From assembly GCF_022539315.1 (NCBI RefSeq), contig NC_066317.1, positions 55,093,179 to 55,157,178 on the forward strand: 64,000 nt of DNA, read 5' to 3'. The translations under genes were made by a program, and so were the position numbers. This document shows, piece after piece, positions 61,904-64,000 of the stretch. The stretch's first letter is position 1; each line of letters starts with the position of its first letter. The notes below the pieces were generated by a model. The model saw only the letters and a program-made list of their open reading frames with translations, searched no databases and was not told the DNA's origin. The stretch is from Serinus canaria (lineage: Eukaryota > Chordata > Aves > Passeriformes > Fringillidae).

Positions 61904-61904
<1 letters not shown>

Positions 61905-62600
61905 ATAAAAATCCATCTAATTTTGAGAAAAAAAATCCCTTTTGGAAGGAAAAATTTTGAAAAATTTTTAATTTGCCTATTTCTATAGTAATAGTAGTAA
62001 TTGTAGTAAAGTTGGAAATTTGATATCATAGAACATCACATAGTACACTTTGCAAGACAAGCTTCATAAAGAAAATACTGTACAGCCTTATTCATTACAT
62101 TAGAAAAAATATCTGAAAAACAGGCCTGAAGTAGAACATGTCTTGTATGCTCTATAAAAAGTAAACTATACCTAATGGTTCAGTTTAGACACTGAAAAAT
62201 CCAACAAGGTCAGTGGTTACCTACTGATTCTTTATAAAGGCCCTCATTCAAAATGCTGTTCATCTGAGGATTGTGTGCATATTTGTGATCAAAATGGAAA
62301 TTATATTTGCAACCACTATTATTCCCTGCCTAGTTAACTGAAAATCATTCTATTCCACCAATACTAGTATTTCCTTTCTCATGTTAGCACAGGGATTTGT
62401 GTCTCATTGGTTTATTCTTCAATGTTAATTCTGCATGTACCATATGAGAGACCGTAATTCTCACACAGTACAGTTAGCATTTTTAAATGCTGTATCTTAG
62501 TACTCATGTTTGGTTCTCATGGGTTTAATTGTATGCATGGGGAGTTTTTTACTTTCTTTGTGGAGACCAAAGAGATGAAGCAAGAGATTTTATATTACTG
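61904..62600. other. Unique AT-rich DNA
   Basis: Contains a short imperfect AGT/AAT microsatellite at about 61984-62010. Nothing else is recognised. Confidence 0.5.
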
Positions 62601-62980
62601 GTGGAATGCTTTTTGCATCTATTAAACAATGGCGATATGCATTACTGGAAGAGTTGTCATTTCCAGTTGTAATCGATTTGCACGGCTGCCATGGTGTAAC
62701 ATGTAAAATCACAACAGCAGGGAAATATGGGAACAGGCAAGCCACTACTGTGCTTAATCTGGGATTGTTTGTTCATCATATTTTAAAGTTTAAGTTGCAC
62801 TTGTCAGTTGGGATCATGGACTGTCTGATCCATTACCTACCCCCAAGCTTTTCTCTTGCTAGAGGCTCTTGGCAGTGTTGCAGTATGGTGAATTTACTAG
62901 AGGACATTCTTGCCCTTTGGGGTTATGAAGACTGCAGGAAACCCTCACTTGGTTATTCTTGTTGAGGGTTAAAGAAAGAG
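62601..62980. other. Candidate conserved non-coding element
   Basis: High-complexity sequence with balanced composition and no resemblance to a repeat. It contains a SOX-type core AACAATGG next to an octamer-like ATATGCAT (about 62626-62642) and several homeobox-type words. A 119-codon plus frame (62606-62965) covers it, but the product has no domain I recognise, so I lean towards regulatory DNA. This is inference only. Confidence 0.3.
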
Positions 62981-64000
62981 TTTCAGCGTACTTCAAATAC
63001 CTTAAAAGAGAAGTGGGTGTGGATCACTGGCAATGTTGCTGCTGCACACAAGTCAGTCACCCCACAACGTTTTCTGCCATGTTCTAAATGTCATTCTATT
63101 TCCCACACATTCTTAAATACCCAAATGGATCCTGAAACTTACAATACTGAGTCAGACTGACACAGTTTTTCCTGAATATGCAGTTCTAATCTGTCTGGCT
63201 CCCTGCTACACTGAATGTCATTCTGGTGTGCTAGCAAGTGACAGTAATATCAATCTACTTCGTATACTTAGCTGCTTCCACTTTACAGGAAGCATGGCTA
63301 ACAATAATATTTGTAACAGCAAGCTGTCCATACAAGGCAGACTAAAGATGTAAACTATTTACATATATCTTCTGTTCTTGTATGATTTCTTACCAGCTGT
63401 CTTACCAGATTTTTTACTAGTTCTTCCTAGACAGAATTTAGACACGCCCAGTATTTTGGCAGAAAAACGTGGAGGAAAAAAAGAGAGACGAGTATTGCAA
63501 AACATTCAGAGTCCCTAATTTCATTTAAATATAAAAAACTCTCTGAAGGAACAATAGTGAGAACCAATGAAATAGAGTGATCCAATCAATGCTGGAAGAT
63601 TTATGATTTATTTATGACTTTAACTAATGTTTTAGAAGGGCCCTATGTCCTTTGGCAGTGCACTTATTGGAAAAAACTCATAGATAGCAGAGCTCCAGTG
63701 AAGCACATTTTCACTGCCAGGTAGCACTGACTTTCATTCCTCTCAAAGCTCCACGTTTGTGTTTGTCTGAGTTTTTGCCCCACAGCAGAAAACTGTGGGT
63801 GCACCATCACTGCTGTTTTTTTGCTGATGGCTCATCAGGGTGAGTTTAGGTGAGCTGAGGATAACCAGGTTTTCCCTGCTCTGGAACCCAATCTTTACAA
63901 GCTGTATGATACAATCCAACAACCTCAGCTTTCCCTTTGTAGGACCCACAAATCTGATGTCTCCTAAAGCATTGTCCCGAGGCACAGAATAAGGCAGGGC
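62981..64000. other. Unique DNA to the end of the window
   Basis: No gene or known transposon recognised. The last 300 bases are slightly GC-richer, with an 80-codon minus frame (63743-63985) of no recognisable family. Confidence 0.5.

Noticed and set aside
1..64000. CRISPR arrays, operons, prophage or other microbial systems
   Set aside because: There are no regularly spaced repeats, no dense coding and no ribosome-binding-site organisation. The repeats are those of a bird.
1..64000. tRNA, rRNA, snRNA genes or mitochondrial insertions
   Set aside because: I saw no tRNA B-box-like sequence in a foldable context, no conserved rRNA or spliceosomal RNA words, and no mitochondrial gene similarity.

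Overview
The window looks like 64 kb of bird nuclear DNA: AT-rich, CpG-poor, intergenic or deep-intronic sequence. The assignment rests on the repeats. Several copies of the avian CR1 LINE are present, recognisable by 3' ends of the ATTCTATGA type and by reverse-transcriptase or ORF1 remnants. There are also pieces of bird endogenous-retrovirus LTRs. No bacterial-style gene organisation, rRNA, tRNA or CRISPR array is visible. I found no open reading frame that I can defend as a host protein-coding gene. The ORFs of 60-155 codons are what AT-rich non-coding DNA gives by chance, or are antisense or sense remnants inside transposable elements. A songbird is plausible, but the sequence alone does not fix the order.

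Layout. 0-9 kb is unique AT-rich DNA with an A-rich tract at 2.73 kb, a partial tandem duplication at 4.3 kb, a CATAT-type microsatellite at 5.73 kb, a GC-richer island at 5.86-6.08 kb, an A-tract at 6.41 kb, a candidate minus-strand retrocopy 3' end at 7.42 kb and a G/T-only tract at 8.59 kb. At 9.11 kb there is a perfect 17-bp inverted repeat with an 8-nt loop. 9.2-16 kb is unique. LTR pieces lie at 16.07-16.40 kb, 18.88-19.14 kb and 20.92-21.14 kb. The last abuts a degenerate plus-strand CR1 at 21.15-21.70 kb.

21.7-32 kb is nearly repeat-free. 32-35 kb is the most repeat-rich stretch. It holds a possible small CR1 scrap at 32.08 kb, a 1.4-kb plus-strand fragment from the CR1 5' region and ORF1 at 33.23-34.61 kb, and a minus-strand CR1 3' end directly against it at 34.62-34.84 kb. 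A further CR1 lies on the minus strand at 39.96-40.55 kb, and one on the plus strand at 46.98-47.39 kb. From 47.4 kb to the end I recognise no transposable element, only simple repeats (a T38 tract at 61.87 kb is the largest), and some stretches have the look of conserved regulatory DNA.

No genes work together here. The interest lies in fossil mobile elements, their nesting, unusual hairpins that look like template-switch mutations, and long repeat-free stretches that could be regulatory. All repeat family calls come from recognition by eye and need a library search.
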